Part shown: positions 23,973-32,285 of the stretch, piece by piece
Layout: every line of letters begins with the position of its first letter
Position numbering within the stretch: position 1 is the stretch's first letter
Source: an uncultured Eubacteriales bacterium
GTDB taxonomy: Bacteria; Bacillota; Clostridia; Oscillospirales; Oscillospiraceae
Assembly: GCA_900552015.1 (NCBI GenBank)
Contig: URXY01000007.1
Coordinates: forward strand, 1 to 46,171
Length of the DNA stretch: 46,171 nucleotides
Reading direction: 5' to 3'
Made by a program: the position numbers and the translations under genes
The notes under the pieces: model-generated
What the model saw: only the letters and a program-made list of their open reading frames with translations
Database searches by the model: none
What the model was told of the DNA's origin: nothing

Positions 23973-24801
23973 AATAGATGGGATTCAGATATTCCCCGCC
24001 GTCGTGCACTTCAAAATGGAGGTGCGGCCCCGTGGCGTTGCCGGTGGAGCCGACACGCGCGACCTCATCGCCCTTCCGGACGCTCTGCCCCGCGCTCACG
24101 GTGATGGCGCTGCAATGGGCGTAAAGCGTTGAAAAGCCGCCTTCGTGATTGACCGTCACATAGTTGCCGAGGATATTGCTCTCCCCCACTGTGCCGACGG
24201 TCCCGTCAGCAAAGCAGGAGACCGTCGCGCCCTCTTCGCCCGCGATGTCCACGCCGTAGTGGAAGCATTCCTCGCCGCTGTTCGGGTCCTCGCGCCAGCC
24301 GAAGGGCGATGTCATCGTACCAGAAAGAGGGCAGGCATAGGAAAAGCCTAAAATGCGCTGCTCGCCCACGGCGAGCGCGGGCAGCTCGCGCCCGCTCGCA
24401 AGATCGGACACGTCCTGCTCCGGCACGGTGACGCCGATGAGCTCGCCCGAGACCTCCTGCGCCTTGCTCTCGCCGCCGAAGACCGCCACATAGGCCTCCG
24501 ACAGCGAATCGCCCCAGTCCTGCTCGCCGGATGCCGCACGCCCGACCGCGGAAAACGCCGAGATGAAGTCCGCGTCGCGCACCAGCCATTCCCCCAGCGT
24601 CCCGCGCAGCTCGCTCAAATGTCCCGGCATAACGAGCTTGAGCCCAACGAGCGCGACGAACAGTGCCCCGCAGACGATGAGCTGCACCCAAAGCCGCGGC
24701 ACTCCCATCTCCTTGCCGCGAGACACGCGCGATGTGCGCGTTCGCGGCGCAACGCGCTTCCCGCTCCCGCTGTATGTTGTCCACTGCCGCCGCTTCTTCA
24801 T
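23959..24801 (-). CDS. Membrane-anchored M23/LytM protein, SpoIVFA-like
   Basis: 280 residues. A basic N-terminus, one membrane helix (about 38-57), a variable stalk and a C-terminal LytM/M23 domain. The metal-site motifs HYGVD (about 182) and HLHFE (about 260) are both present, whereas many SpoIVFA proteins have lost them, so it could still hydrolyse peptidoglycan. SpoIVFA anchors and inhibits SpoIVFB; coupling to the M50 gene fits that role. ATG 24801 (MKKRRQW) was chosen because GGGAGG lies upstream; the longer frame has no ribosome site. Confidence 0.8.
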   Translation of the reverse strand: MKKRRQWTTYSGSGKRVAPRTRTSRVSRGKEMGVPRLWVQLIVCGALFVALVGLKLVMPGHLSELRGTLGEWLVRDADFISAFSAVGRAASGEQDWGDSLSEAYVAVFGGESKAQEVSGELIGVTVPEQDVSDLASGRELPALAVGEQRILGFSYACPLSGTMTSPFGWREDPNSGEECFHYGVDIAGEEGATVSCFADGTVGTVGESNILGNYVTVNHEGGFSTLYAHCSAITVSAGQSVRKGDEVARVGSTGNATGPHLHFEVHDGGEYLNPIYYVVS

Positions 24802-24853
24802 GCCGCCCGCCTCCCGTCCATTTCTGCCATAGCCTATGTGGACGAGGAGGAAA

Positions 24854-24883
24854 AAATACCTCCGCCATGTAGCGGAGGTATTT
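24854..24883 (-). terminator. Terminator of the ATP-grasp/PHP/deacetylase operon
   Basis: AAATACCTCCGC, 6-base loop, GCGGAGGTATTT; on the minus strand the T-tract ATTTTTTCC follows, 10 bases after the deacetylase stop. Confidence 0.9.
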
Positions 24884-24892
24884 GAGGCCATT

Positions 24893-26179
24893 TTATTCTT
24901 CCATTTTATATGCCGCGTAGACGTTTCTTCTTGTAAAGTCAGTTACCTTGTCGAACATGGCGTCCGGCAGCTTTGTGACGGCATCCTCGGCCTTGGCGCT
25001 TGCGGCGATGAGGCCGTTTTCGCGACAGTAGGACAGCGCGCCGTCGTAGGGTCCGGTCTTGCCGGTCTTTCGGAGCTGGTCAACGCGGCGGGAGATAGCC
25101 TCATCGCGCGGCGCGAGCAGCATCGCGAGCTCGCCGACGGTCATTTTGTCGTCAAGGCGCAGCTTGTTGTCGGTGAAGACGATGGCTCGCTTCTTTGAGA
25201 GCGTGACGAGCTTTTCAAACAGCGGATCGTCGCGCCCGACGTCCGTGAACGGGCTCTCCTCCATCAGCTCGCCCACGCTGACGACGCGGTAGCCGTACTC
25301 CTTGAGAAGCGCGAGCTGCTTGCCCAGTGCGAACGCGACCGGCGTGCGCTTGGCCATGTTGTAGCCGTCCTTCTGGAAGATGATCTGGCCGCAGAAGAAG
25401 TCCGGGTCCTTTTCGAGCGCCTTGCGCATCGGCTCGACCATCGCGTCGATCTCCGCCTGAAGCGCCGCCTCGGGGTCCTCGTGCGTCGAGGGCAGCCAGC
25501 CCGCACCGTCGAACGACGCGGCCATGTACTGATACCCCATGCGCTCATAGATGTCGTAGCTCGTAAATCCGCCCGCCATCTTGTCGACATAGTGCGGCGG
25601 GCGCGCGAGCGTGAGCGTATAGCCGTAGTGCTCACGCATCAGCGTGTCGAGGCGCGTCAGGTCCGCGACCGCGGCGTCAAAGCCAGGCAGGTACTCGCGC
25701 GCGCCGTAGACAAACGGCTTTTTGCCGAAGATGATGTGGCGGTAGCCGTGGTTTGTGATCTGATGGCCCTCGTCGAGCATGCGGCGGATCAGGCGATTGT
25801 TATGCACAGCGCCGCCCTTGTCGTCGCAGTGGATATCGGGGTAGTGGTCGAATTTGACGCCGCCCCACGCCGCGCTGCCGAGCTTGCCCGCCTCGTCGGG
25901 GTAGTTCTCGCTCGTGTCGCCGATGACGTCGAAGCTGCCCTTTGCGCCGTACTGCGCGAGTGTGTCGAGCAGCACGTCCGTCAGCGTTTTTCCCTCAAAG
26001 CGGTCAGGCGACGCGGGCAGACCCATCGGGCCGTCGTCAAACGTCATCGCGCAGATGCGCTCACCCGTCTTCACGCGCTCGATGCGGCGCGTGTAGCCGA
26101 CATAGTGCTTCTCCGCGGGCGTAATAAGCTTCTTAACGATCTTCTTTCCTTTTTTACCGATCTTGACCAGCAATGACAT
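24893..26179 (-). CDS. Polysaccharide deacetylase family protein
   Basis: 428 residues. The NodB-type catalytic start TFDDGP lies at about residue 46, and the zinc histidines are probably in HQITNHGYRH (about 140). The NodB core extends to about 300. The last 110 residues form a separate segment with a weak S-layer-homology look (MTVGELAMLLAPRDEA...ALSYCRENGLI). There is no signal peptide; the N-terminus is strongly basic (KIGKKGKKIVKK), so export is uncertain. NodB enzymes remove N- or O-acetyl groups from glycans. ATG 26179 has GGGAGG upstream and overlaps the PHP gene by 26 bases. Last gene of a three-gene operon. Confidence 0.82.
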   Translation of the reverse strand: MSLLVKIGKKGKKIVKKLITPAEKHYVGYTRRIERVKTGERICAMTFDDGPMGLPASPDRFEGKTLTDVLLDTLAQYGAKGSFDVIGDTSENYPDEAGKLGSAAWGGVKFDHYPDIHCDDKGGAVHNNRLIRRMLDEGHQITNHGYRHIIFGKKPFVYGAREYLPGFDAAVADLTRLDTLMREHYGYTLTLARPPHYVDKMAGGFTSYDIYERMGYQYMAASFDGAGWLPSTHEDPEAALQAEIDAMVEPMRKALEKDPDFFCGQIIFQKDGYNMAKRTPVAFALGKQLALLKEYGYRVVSVGELMEESPFTDVGRDDPLFEKLVTLSKKRAIVFTDNKLRLDDKMTVGELAMLLAPRDEAISRRVDQLRKTGKTGPYDGALSYCRENGLIAASAKAEDAVTKLPDAMFDKVTDFTRRNVYAAYKMEE

Positions 26180-26903
26180 GCCATCTATCCTCCCTGGTGG
26201 TAAAGTCCTGCAAGGCGCATTTTACGGTAAAGAGCATTCCCTTTACTCGCTTTTTCGCACCTGCGTTTGTCTTCTCTCTCTTGGTCTTCTGGCTCCTCGC
26301 CACGCACATCGCGCGGCCGCGTCGGCCCTCGACCTGCTTTGCGCCCCGCAGGAGCGCCGCTTTGACGGCCGGGATCGACAGCTCTTCCGCCTCCAGCACC
26401 GTCACGCCGCCTCCGACCTCTTCCGGTACGTGGGCGTCGCTGCCGGCGGTGACTGGTTTGTCCCACTTCTTCGCAAGCGCGAGCGCCATGGCGTTCGCAG
26501 CCCTGTTTTTTCGGTCGGCGCGGCTGTTCCACATCTCAACACCGTCGAGCCAACTCATCACGTCGTCGAGCCGGTTCGCATCCGTGCTGTGCTCAAAGGG
26601 GTGCGCGATGACCGCGAGCCCGCCCTGCGTGTGGATGGCCGTGACCGCTTCGGAAAACTGCCTTGTTTCAATAGGCTTTGTCACAAAGAGCCCCAGCAGG
26701 TGCCCGCGCTCGGTCGAAACCTCGGTCGCGGGGATGACGAGAAAATCGTCGAATTCCGGAACCTCGTCCAGCACGCGGTCGTGGTCGCAGATGGCGACAC
26801 CGTTCAGCCCGCGCTCGCGCGCAAGCGCAACGATCTCGCTCAGGCTCATGCAGCCGTCGAACGACCGCTCGGAATGAATGTGCAGATCGAGCCGCAACTC
26901 CAT
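26154..26903 (-). CDS. PHP domain phosphoesterase
   Basis: 249 residues. The N-terminal PHP domain has the metal motifs DLHIHSERS (about 5-13), CDHD (about 40), the glutamate in PATEVS (about 60), AHPFEH (about 97) and the late GSDAHVP (about 173), so the trinuclear metal site looks complete. PHP proteins hydrolyse phosphoesters or phosphates; YciV/RNase AM- and histidinol phosphatase-like members exist. The C-terminal 50 residues are basic and probably disordered. ATG 26903 follows GGGGGAGAGG. It sits 16 bases after the ATP-grasp gene and overlaps the deacetylase gene. Confidence 0.88.
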   Translation of the reverse strand: MELRLDLHIHSERSFDGCMSLSEIVALARERGLNGVAICDHDRVLDEVPEFDDFLVIPATEVSTERGHLLGLFVTKPIETRQFSEAVTAIHTQGGLAVIAHPFEHSTDANRLDDVMSWLDGVEMWNSRADRKNRAANAMALALAKKWDKPVTAGSDAHVPEEVGGGVTVLEAEELSIPAVKAALLRGAKQVEGRRGRAMCVARSQKTKREKTNAGAKKRVKGMLFTVKCALQDFTTREDRWHVIAGQDR

Positions 26904-26919
26904 GATCCTCTCCCCCTTC

Positions 26920-28026
26920 TCAGCGCTCAAACAGGCTCTTTTTAAGGTATGCGCGCATGACCTTGCCATCGCCCTTGGCGCTCAAGGCCTCTTTCGCCGT
27001 GAAGAGATCGCCGAGACCGCGCAGGCCCTCCTTGACGCGGCCCACCTTCAGATAACTCAGCGCGGCGACCGTGTCGTTGAGGAAAAAGCGCATCTTCACG
27101 CCTACTTGGTAGTCCTTCGCCGCGTAGGCGACCTTCTCGCCCTGCGCAGCCTGCGCATAGTGTGCGACGATGGGGCTCTGCGCCGCCTCCGTCATCGGGA
27201 AGCTGCCCCACACACGGGGGTTGACCTCCAAAATGCAGTCGCCCTTAAACTCGACCATGGCTAAACCCACAAAATGAAATGACTTGAGCAGCGCATACGC
27301 CTGCGCGATCATCTTTTCATCATAGAAGCTCTCGCAGCAGGTCGATGGCCCGCCCGTGATGGGATACTCGCGCACGCGGCGGTGGCACAGCGCGCCAAGC
27401 AGCTCGCTCTTGCAGCCGAGCAGCAGGCTCACGCCCGCACCCGCGCCCCTGATCTTCTGCTGCACGATGGGGCTCGGGTCGTAGCGCTGCATCTTTTCCA
27501 TGATGGCGTCGAATTCCGCCTCGTTGTTCGCCACGGCGTAGCGGTCTGCAGCCTTGAGGCCGAACTTTTCTCCGCAGTGCGGCTTGACGACGACAGGATA
27601 GCCCTCCGGCGCGCCGTTGTACTCGCGCGGTACGGGGATACCAAGCTCCAGTGCGCGCTCATGTACCGTCTCCTTATCATTGAGCGCGTCGAGCGTCTCT
27701 TTCGGCGCGATGAGGAAGTCCGCCAGCGCGGCGAATTCCTCCCGATGGGCGGCGACGGTGTTGAGCGTCACTGCGCCGACACAGAACAGCACCGGATGCT
27801 CATATTCTTTGAGCACACTCAGCAGCTTTTCAGCGTAGTCCGTGTCCGCGCAGGCCCCGTCGATCCAGCGGAAGGCATCGCAGGACTTCGACACTGATAC
27901 CGCAGGCGCGCTCTTCACGTCATCTCGCGTCTGCGTCACGACCACGTGGTAGCCCGCGCGGTGCAGCGCGCGCACCGCCGCGATGGAGGAGCGGTACTTT
28001 CCGTCTGTCACAAGCGCTGTTTTCAT
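26920..28026 (-). CDS. ATP-grasp ligase, substrate unknown
   Basis: 368 residues. A Rossmann-like N-terminus (KTALVTDGKYRSSIAAVRAL) is followed by an ATP-grasp fold: YPVVVKPHCGEKFGLKAA (about 150), the ATP-binding loop IVQQKIRGAGAGVS (about 195) and the Mg-binding end ILEVNPRVWGSFP (about 275). It resembles carboxylate-amine ligases of the carbamoyl-phosphate-synthase-like group, which join a carboxylate to an amine via an acylphosphate. It is first in an operon with a PHP phosphoesterase and a polysaccharide deacetylase, so a surface-glycan or wall-precursor substrate is a guess. The start is ATG 28026 or 12 bases earlier; neither has a strong ribosome site. Confidence 0.85.
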   Translation of the reverse strand: MKTALVTDGKYRSSIAAVRALHRAGYHVVVTQTRDDVKSAPAVSVSKSCDAFRWIDGACADTDYAEKLLSVLKEYEHPVLFCVGAVTLNTVAAHREEFAALADFLIAPKETLDALNDKETVHERALELGIPVPREYNGAPEGYPVVVKPHCGEKFGLKAADRYAVANNEAEFDAIMEKMQRYDPSPIVQQKIRGAGAGVSLLLGCKSELLGALCHRRVREYPITGGPSTCCESFYDEKMIAQAYALLKSFHFVGLAMVEFKGDCILEVNPRVWGSFPMTEAAQSPIVAHYAQAAQGEKVAYAAKDYQVGVKMRFFLNDTVAALSYLKVGRVKEGLRGLGDLFTAKEALSAKGDGKVMRAYLKKSLFER

Positions 28027-28064
28027 TCTTCTCACCATCGTTTCTTCGTTTCAGTCTGCCTGCC

Positions 28065-28093
28065 ATGATACCAGATAGGCCTGCAAAATGCAA
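28065..28093 (-). promoter_or_regulatory. Promoter of the ATP-grasp operon
   Basis: Minus strand TTGCAT (28093-28088), 17-base spacer ending TGG, TATCAT (28070-28065): an extended -10 promoter. Confidence 0.7.
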
Positions 28094-28131
28094 GCTTTCC
28101 CCGCGTTTGAGTAATATCGGACATGAAATTT

Positions 28132-28156
28132 TTATTATCGAAAAAAACCATAATAA
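28132..28156. promoter_or_regulatory. LysR-type operator (T-N11-A palindrome)
   Basis: TTATTAT (28132-28138), 11 bases, ATAATAA (28150-28156): a perfect dyad of the T-N11-A form bound by LysR regulators. It lies between the divergent promoters, just upstream of the lysR -35. Confidence 0.65.
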
Positions 28157-28159
28157 CTC

Positions 28160-28188
28160 TTGCATTTCAAATCCGACTGTGTTATTGT
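28160..28188 (+). promoter_or_regulatory. Promoter of the lysR gene
   Basis: TTGCAT (28160-28165), 17-base spacer, TATTGT (28183-28188), adjacent to the T-N11-A operator, which suggests autoregulation. Confidence 0.6.
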
Positions 28189-28242
28189 TTTCACAAGAGT
28201 TTTTCTGCCTGTTTGGCATCCTTGGAAAGGCGGTCCCCCCCC

Positions 28243-29172
28243 ATGAATGATATCAGTCTCAAGCAGCTTGAAGTCTTTGTCGCCGTTGTGGAATACGGCG
28301 GTTTTACCCGTGCCGCAGAAGAGCTTTTCTTCAACCAGTCGACCATCAGCGCGCACATCAGTCTGCTTGAACAGGCGCTGGGCAAGGAGCTGTTCGTGCG
28401 CAGCAACCGCCGCCATGTTCGCCTGACGGCGGACGGCGAGCAGGTATACCCCATCGCCAAGCGCATTTTGGGCGACTGTGACACGCTGCGCACGCTCTTT
28501 GCCTCGGAAAAGGCGGGACAGACGCTCTCGCTCGGCGCATCCACGGTACCGGGACAGTATCTGCTGCCGGATTACCTGTCGAATTTTCTCAAAAAGGAAA
28601 AGGATTTCCGCTATTCCCTGCGCCGCGGCGACAGCGCGCAGGTACATCAGATGCTCAAGGACGGCGAGATCTCGCTCGGCTTTGTCGGTGCGATCAGCGA
28701 GCCGAACACGGTCGACTACTACCCCCTCGCCGAGGACAAGCTCGTGCTCGTCACGCCGAACACGCCCTACTACCGCCAGCTACAGGAGAGCGGCACCTAT
28801 GGCCGTGACCTGCTCTCCCGCCCGATGGTAACGCGCGAGGAGGGTTCCGGCACGGACCGCAGCGTGCAGAATTACCTCAGGAGCCTTTCTCTCCCGCCCG
28901 ATTCGCTCGATATCGTGGCGCGTGTGGACGATCCCGAGGCCATCAAGCGCATGGTCGTCGGCGGGGTCGGCGTTTCCATCCTCTCGGCGCTCGCCGTGGA
29001 GCAGGAGGTCGCAAGCGGCACGCTGCTTGCCTTTGAGATGGACCGCAGCGCGCTCAAGCGCGATATCTACCTCATCACGCTGCGCGGTCGCAGCTTCACG
29101 CGCACGGAGCAGAAGTTCATCGACTTTTTGAAAAGCTGCAAGCGCAAACGGAAGCACGATATTACGCCGTGA
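28243..29172 (+). CDS. LysR family transcriptional regulator
   Basis: 309 residues. The N-terminal winged HTH LKQLEVFVAVVEYGGFTRAAEELFF...STISAHISLLE (about 6-48) is followed by a periplasmic-binding-like effector domain (about 90-300). The N-terminus resembles the CysB/CysL and selenium-metabolism LysR subgroups, but the effector is unknown. Start ATG 28243 lies behind GGAAAGGCGG and a run of eight C. It is divergent from the ATP-grasp operon with a shared T-N11-A palindrome, so control of that operon is the natural inference. Confidence 0.92.
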   Translation: MNDISLKQLEVFVAVVEYGGFTRAAEELFFNQSTISAHISLLEQALGKELFVRSNRRHVRLTADGEQVYPIAKRILGDCDTLRTLFASEKAGQTLSLGASTVPGQYLLPDYLSNFLKKEKDFRYSLRRGDSAQVHQMLKDGEISLGFVGAISEPNTVDYYPLAEDKLVLVTPNTPYYRQLQESGTYGRDLLSRPMVTREEGSGTDRSVQNYLRSLSLPPDSLDIVARVDDPEAIKRMVVGGVGVSILSALAVEQEVASGTLLAFEMDRSALKRDIYLITLRGRSFTRTEQKFIDFLKSCKRKRKHDITP

Positions 29173-29190
29173 TCTTCCTGAAACTATGAC

Positions 29191-29226
29191 AAAAGAGCCT
29201 GACTCGCAGGAGTCAGGCTCTTTTTT
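29191..29226. terminator. Bidirectional terminator
   Basis: AAAAGAGCCTGACTC, loop GCAG, GAGTCAGGCTCTTTTTT between convergent lysR and the metal-binding protein gene. Confidence 0.94.
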
Positions 29227-29233
29227 ACGCGGT

Positions 29234-29491
29234 TTACTTCTTCAGGAAACCGAACAGGCCGTGCTTTTCGTAGGGCTTGCTCGTCATAGAGACGAAGTCG
29301 TAGCCGGTCTTACCGATGACCTCGCGCAGCTTCGCTTCGTCGATAGGCTCTTCGCTGATGATGTCCGCCTCGCCCTTTCCGTGGGAGGCAGAGACCTTCT
29401 TGACGGCAAAGGCATTACGGATGGCATCGTTGATGTGCGATTCACACATGCCGCACATCATACCGTCAATCTTGACTTTGGTTTCGTACAT
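29234..29491 (-). CDS. Heavy-metal-associated (HMA) domain protein
   Basis: 85 residues: a ferredoxin-like HMA fold with the metal-binding loop GMMCGMCESH (C13 and C16) near the N-terminus, as in CopZ-type chaperones and the N-termini of P1B ATPases. The last 18 residues (KPYEKHGLFGFLKK) extend beyond the usual 68-residue chaperone. It lies at the end of the feo locus rather than beside a copper ATPase, so the bound metal could be Cu(I), Zn or Fe. A hairpin (29516-29552) separates it from the FeoB-associated peptide gene. Confidence 0.88.
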   Translation of the reverse strand: MYETKVKIDGMMCGMCESHINDAIRNAFAVKKVSASHGKGEADIISEEPIDEAKLREVIGKTGYDFVSMTSKPYEKHGLFGFLKK

Positions 29492-29515
29492 GATAAATTG
29501 CCCCTTTCAGACGGC

Positions 29516-29552
29516 ACAGGAGACGCGGGTAGATAGGTCCCGCGTCTCCTGT
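29516..29552 (-). repeat. 14-bp hairpin between two feo-locus genes
   Basis: ACAGGAGACGCGGG (29516-29529) pairs perfectly with 29539-29552. Only the plus-strand exit is T-rich (GCTCTTTATT). On the sense (minus) strand no U-run follows, so it is more likely an mRNA-processing or stability element, or a leaky terminator, than a full stop before the HMA gene. Confidence 0.7.
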
Positions 29553-29558
29553 CGCTCT

Positions 29559-29735
29559 TTATTGCTGCTTACTGTGGCAACTGCCGTGCATAGCACAGTG
29601 TGCACAGTTACAGCCACAGGAGTTTCTTCCCCTCTTCCTCTGCCGGATAAGATAGGTGGAGATAGCAATGATTATGGCAAGCAGGATAGCAGAGACGATG
29701 ATCGTCGACAGGTTTGCGGTAACCCAGTTCAACAT
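29559..29735 (-). CDS. FeoB-associated Cys-rich membrane protein
   Basis: 58 residues: one N-terminal membrane helix (about 8-31), a basic stretch (RQRKRGR) and a cysteine cluster CGCNCAHCAMHGSC. This matches the small FeoB-associated Cys-rich family, thought to help ferrous iron pass or be sensed at the inner face of FeoB. ATG 29735 has AAGGAG 8 bases upstream; a GTG three codons earlier is less likely. It starts 38 bases after the feoB stop. Confidence 0.9.
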   Translation of the reverse strand: MLNWVTANLSTIIVSAILLAIIIAISTYLIRQRKRGRNSCGCNCAHCAMHGSCHSKQQ

Positions 29736-29773
29736 GGAAATCACTCCTTTCGCAGGGTATCGGTGTTAAGGGA

Positions 29774-32266
29774 TCAGTGCTTATCGCTCAGCTTGGTAGC
29801 TTCCTTATAGGGCTTGAAGAGCATGTAGATGATCAGGGCGAGCGCCGCGATGGCAGCGATCAGGCCGATGACGTTCAGGCTGCCGGTGAAGGCGTTGCCG
29901 AACTGGTTGATCATCAGAGCGACGAGATAAGCAAAGCCGCACTGATAGCCGATGGCGAACCACGTCCACTTGGCGTTGTTCATCTCGCGCTTGATCGCGC
30001 CGATGGCCGCGAAGCACGGAGCGCACAGCAGGTTGAACACCAGGAAGGAATAACCGGTGATGCCGGTGAAGGCCGCCGCGATATTCTGGTAAACGGTCAG
30101 CTCACCGCCGCCGTAGAGAATACCGAGCGTACCAACGATGTTCTCCTTGGCGACAAGGCCAGTGATGGAGGCGACGGTCGCCTGCCAGTTGCCCCAGCCG
30201 AGCGGGATGAAGATCCAGGCGATCAGGTTGCCGATCTTAGCGAGGATAGAGTTGTCGATCTGATCCTCAGTGAGCATCTGGAACGTGCCGTCGACCCAGC
30301 CGAAGTAGGTGGTGAACCACACGAAGATGGTGGAAAGCAGGATGATGGTACCGGCCTTCTTGATGAAGGACCAGCCGCGCTCCCACATGGAGCGGAGCAC
30401 GTTGCCGAGAGTCGGCCAGTGGTAAGCGGGCAGCTCCATAACGAAGGGAGCGGGATCACCGGAGAACATCTTGGTCTTCTTCAGCATGATGCCGGAGATG
30501 ATGATGGCGGCCATACCGATGAAGTAAGCGGAGGTGGAGACCCATGCGCTGCCGCCGAAGAGCGCGCCCGCGATCATGCCGATGAACGGAACCTTCGCCC
30601 CGCAAGGGATGAACGTGGTGGTCATGATCGTCATACGGCGGTCACGCTCGTTTTCGATGGTACGGGAGGCCATGATGCCCGGAACGCCGCAGCCGACGCC
30701 GATGAGCATCGGGATGAAGGACTTACCGGAGAGGCCGAACTTGCGGAAGATACGGTCGAGCACGAAGGCGATACGGGCCATGTAGCCGCAGGCCTCGAGG
30801 AAGGCGAGCATCAGGAACAGCACGAGCATCTGGGGCACGAAGCCGAGCACCGCACCGACACCGGCAACGATACCGTCAAGAATCAGGCCGTTGAGCCAGT
30901 CAGCCGTGCCGGCGGACTCCAGTGCATTGCCGATCAGGACAGGAACGCCGGGGACCCACACGCCGTAGTCGGCCGGGTCGGGCTCGTCAAAGCCGTTTGC
31001 TTCAAAGTAGCTGACGGCGTCCACATAGGTCATCTGGACAACATCGTCCATCTTGTCCGCGCCCTCGGGCAGCGCGTCGTAGTAGGCGGTCTTCTCATTG
31101 ATGGCGAGGGTCTCTTCGTCCTCAACGTCAACGGTGGCCGTGTCTTCGGTGGGCTGGAAGGCCTTGAGCTCTTCGAGCGCCGCGTCAGCGTCGAAGCTCT
31201 CATCCGCCGTATCGAGGCCGATGAACGCGTCAGCCGCTTCGGTCGCGGCGGTGTACTCGTCGCTCGCCTCGCCGTAAGCGGCGGAGCCAATGCCGAGCAG
31301 ATGCCAGCCGTCGCCGAACAGTCCGTCGTTTGCCCAGTCGGTCGCGGGAGCGCCGACGGCGACCATGGCGATGTAGTAAACAAGGAACATCACGACCGCG
31401 AAGATGGGCAGGCCCAGCCAGCGGTTGGTGACGATCTTATCGATCTTATCGGAGGTGGAGAGCTTTTCCGCGCTCTTTTTCTTGTAGCAGCCCTTGATGA
31501 TCTGCGCGATGTAGATGTAACGCTCGTTGGTGATGATGCTCTCAGCATCGTCGTCGAGCTCGGTCTCCGCCGCCTTGATGTCCTCTTCGATGTGATTCAT
31601 CGTCTCGGTGGGGATGCTGAGCTTTTCAAGCACCTTGTCGTCGCGCTCAAAGATCTTGATCGCGTACCAGCGCTGCTGCTCCTCGGGCATATTGTGCACG
31701 GCAGCCTCTTCAATGTGGGCGATGGCGTGCTCGACAGGGCCGGAGAAGGTGTGCATCGGGACGGTCTTGGTGCCCTTGGCGGCGCGGATGGCAGCCTCGG
31801 CAGCGTCCATGACGCCGTCGCCCTTGAGCGCGGAGATCTCAATGATCTCGCAACCAAGCTCGCGGGAGAGCTCCTTGACGTTGATCTCATCACCGTTCTT
31901 GCGGACAATATCCATCATGTTGATGGCAATGACCACGGGAATGCCGAGCTCGGTGAGCTGCGTGGTGAGATACAGGTTGCGCTCGAGGTTCGTACCGTCG
32001 ATGATGTTCAGGATCGCGTCCGGACGCTCACCGATGAGGTAGTTACGGGCGACGACCTCCTCCAGCGTGTAGGGGGACAGCGAATAAATACCGGGAAGGT
32101 CCATGATGACCACGTCATCATGCTTTTTGAGCTTGCCTTCCTTCTTTTCCACGGTGACGCCGGGCCAGTTACCAACGAACTGATTGGAACCGGTCAGTGC
32201 ATTAAAAAGCGTTGTCTTACCGCAGTTTGGGTTGCCCGCGAGGGCAATTTTGATCTGCTTTTCCAT
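29774..32266 (-). CDS. feoB: Ferrous iron transporter FeoB
   Basis: 830 residues. The N-terminal G domain has G1 GNPNCGKTT (residues 11-19), G3 DLPGIYSLSPYT (about 57) and G4 INMMD (about 118), then the helical GDI-like domain, then a membrane domain with Gate motifs (for example ACGYMARIAFVLDR and PCGAKVPFIG). It imports Fe2+ in GTP-dependent fashion. Between the first and second membrane segments (about residues 315-435) there is an Asp/Glu/Ala-rich loop of roughly 120 residues, much longer than in E. coli FeoB. AAGGAG precedes ATG 32266. It is transcribed with the two upstream feoA genes. Confidence 0.97.
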   Translation of the reverse strand: MEKQIKIALAGNPNCGKTTLFNALTGSNQFVGNWPGVTVEKKEGKLKKHDDVVIMDLPGIYSLSPYTLEEVVARNYLIGERPDAILNIIDGTNLERNLYLTTQLTELGIPVVIAINMMDIVRKNGDEINVKELSRELGCEIIEISALKGDGVMDAAEAAIRAAKGTKTVPMHTFSGPVEHAIAHIEEAAVHNMPEEQQRWYAIKIFERDDKVLEKLSIPTETMNHIEEDIKAAETELDDDAESIITNERYIYIAQIIKGCYKKKSAEKLSTSDKIDKIVTNRWLGLPIFAVVMFLVYYIAMVAVGAPATDWANDGLFGDGWHLLGIGSAAYGEASDEYTAATEAADAFIGLDTADESFDADAALEELKAFQPTEDTATVDVEDEETLAINEKTAYYDALPEGADKMDDVVQMTYVDAVSYFEANGFDEPDPADYGVWVPGVPVLIGNALESAGTADWLNGLILDGIVAGVGAVLGFVPQMLVLFLMLAFLEACGYMARIAFVLDRIFRKFGLSGKSFIPMLIGVGCGVPGIMASRTIENERDRRMTIMTTTFIPCGAKVPFIGMIAGALFGGSAWVSTSAYFIGMAAIIISGIMLKKTKMFSGDPAPFVMELPAYHWPTLGNVLRSMWERGWSFIKKAGTIILLSTIFVWFTTYFGWVDGTFQMLTEDQIDNSILAKIGNLIAWIFIPLGWGNWQATVASITGLVAKENIVGTLGILYGGGELTVYQNIAAAFTGITGYSFLVFNLLCAPCFAAIGAIKREMNNAKWTWFAIGYQCGFAYLVALMINQFGNAFTGSLNVIGLIAAIAALALIIYMLFKPYKEATKLSDKH

Positions 32267-32285
32267 CTTTTACTGCTCCTTCTGG

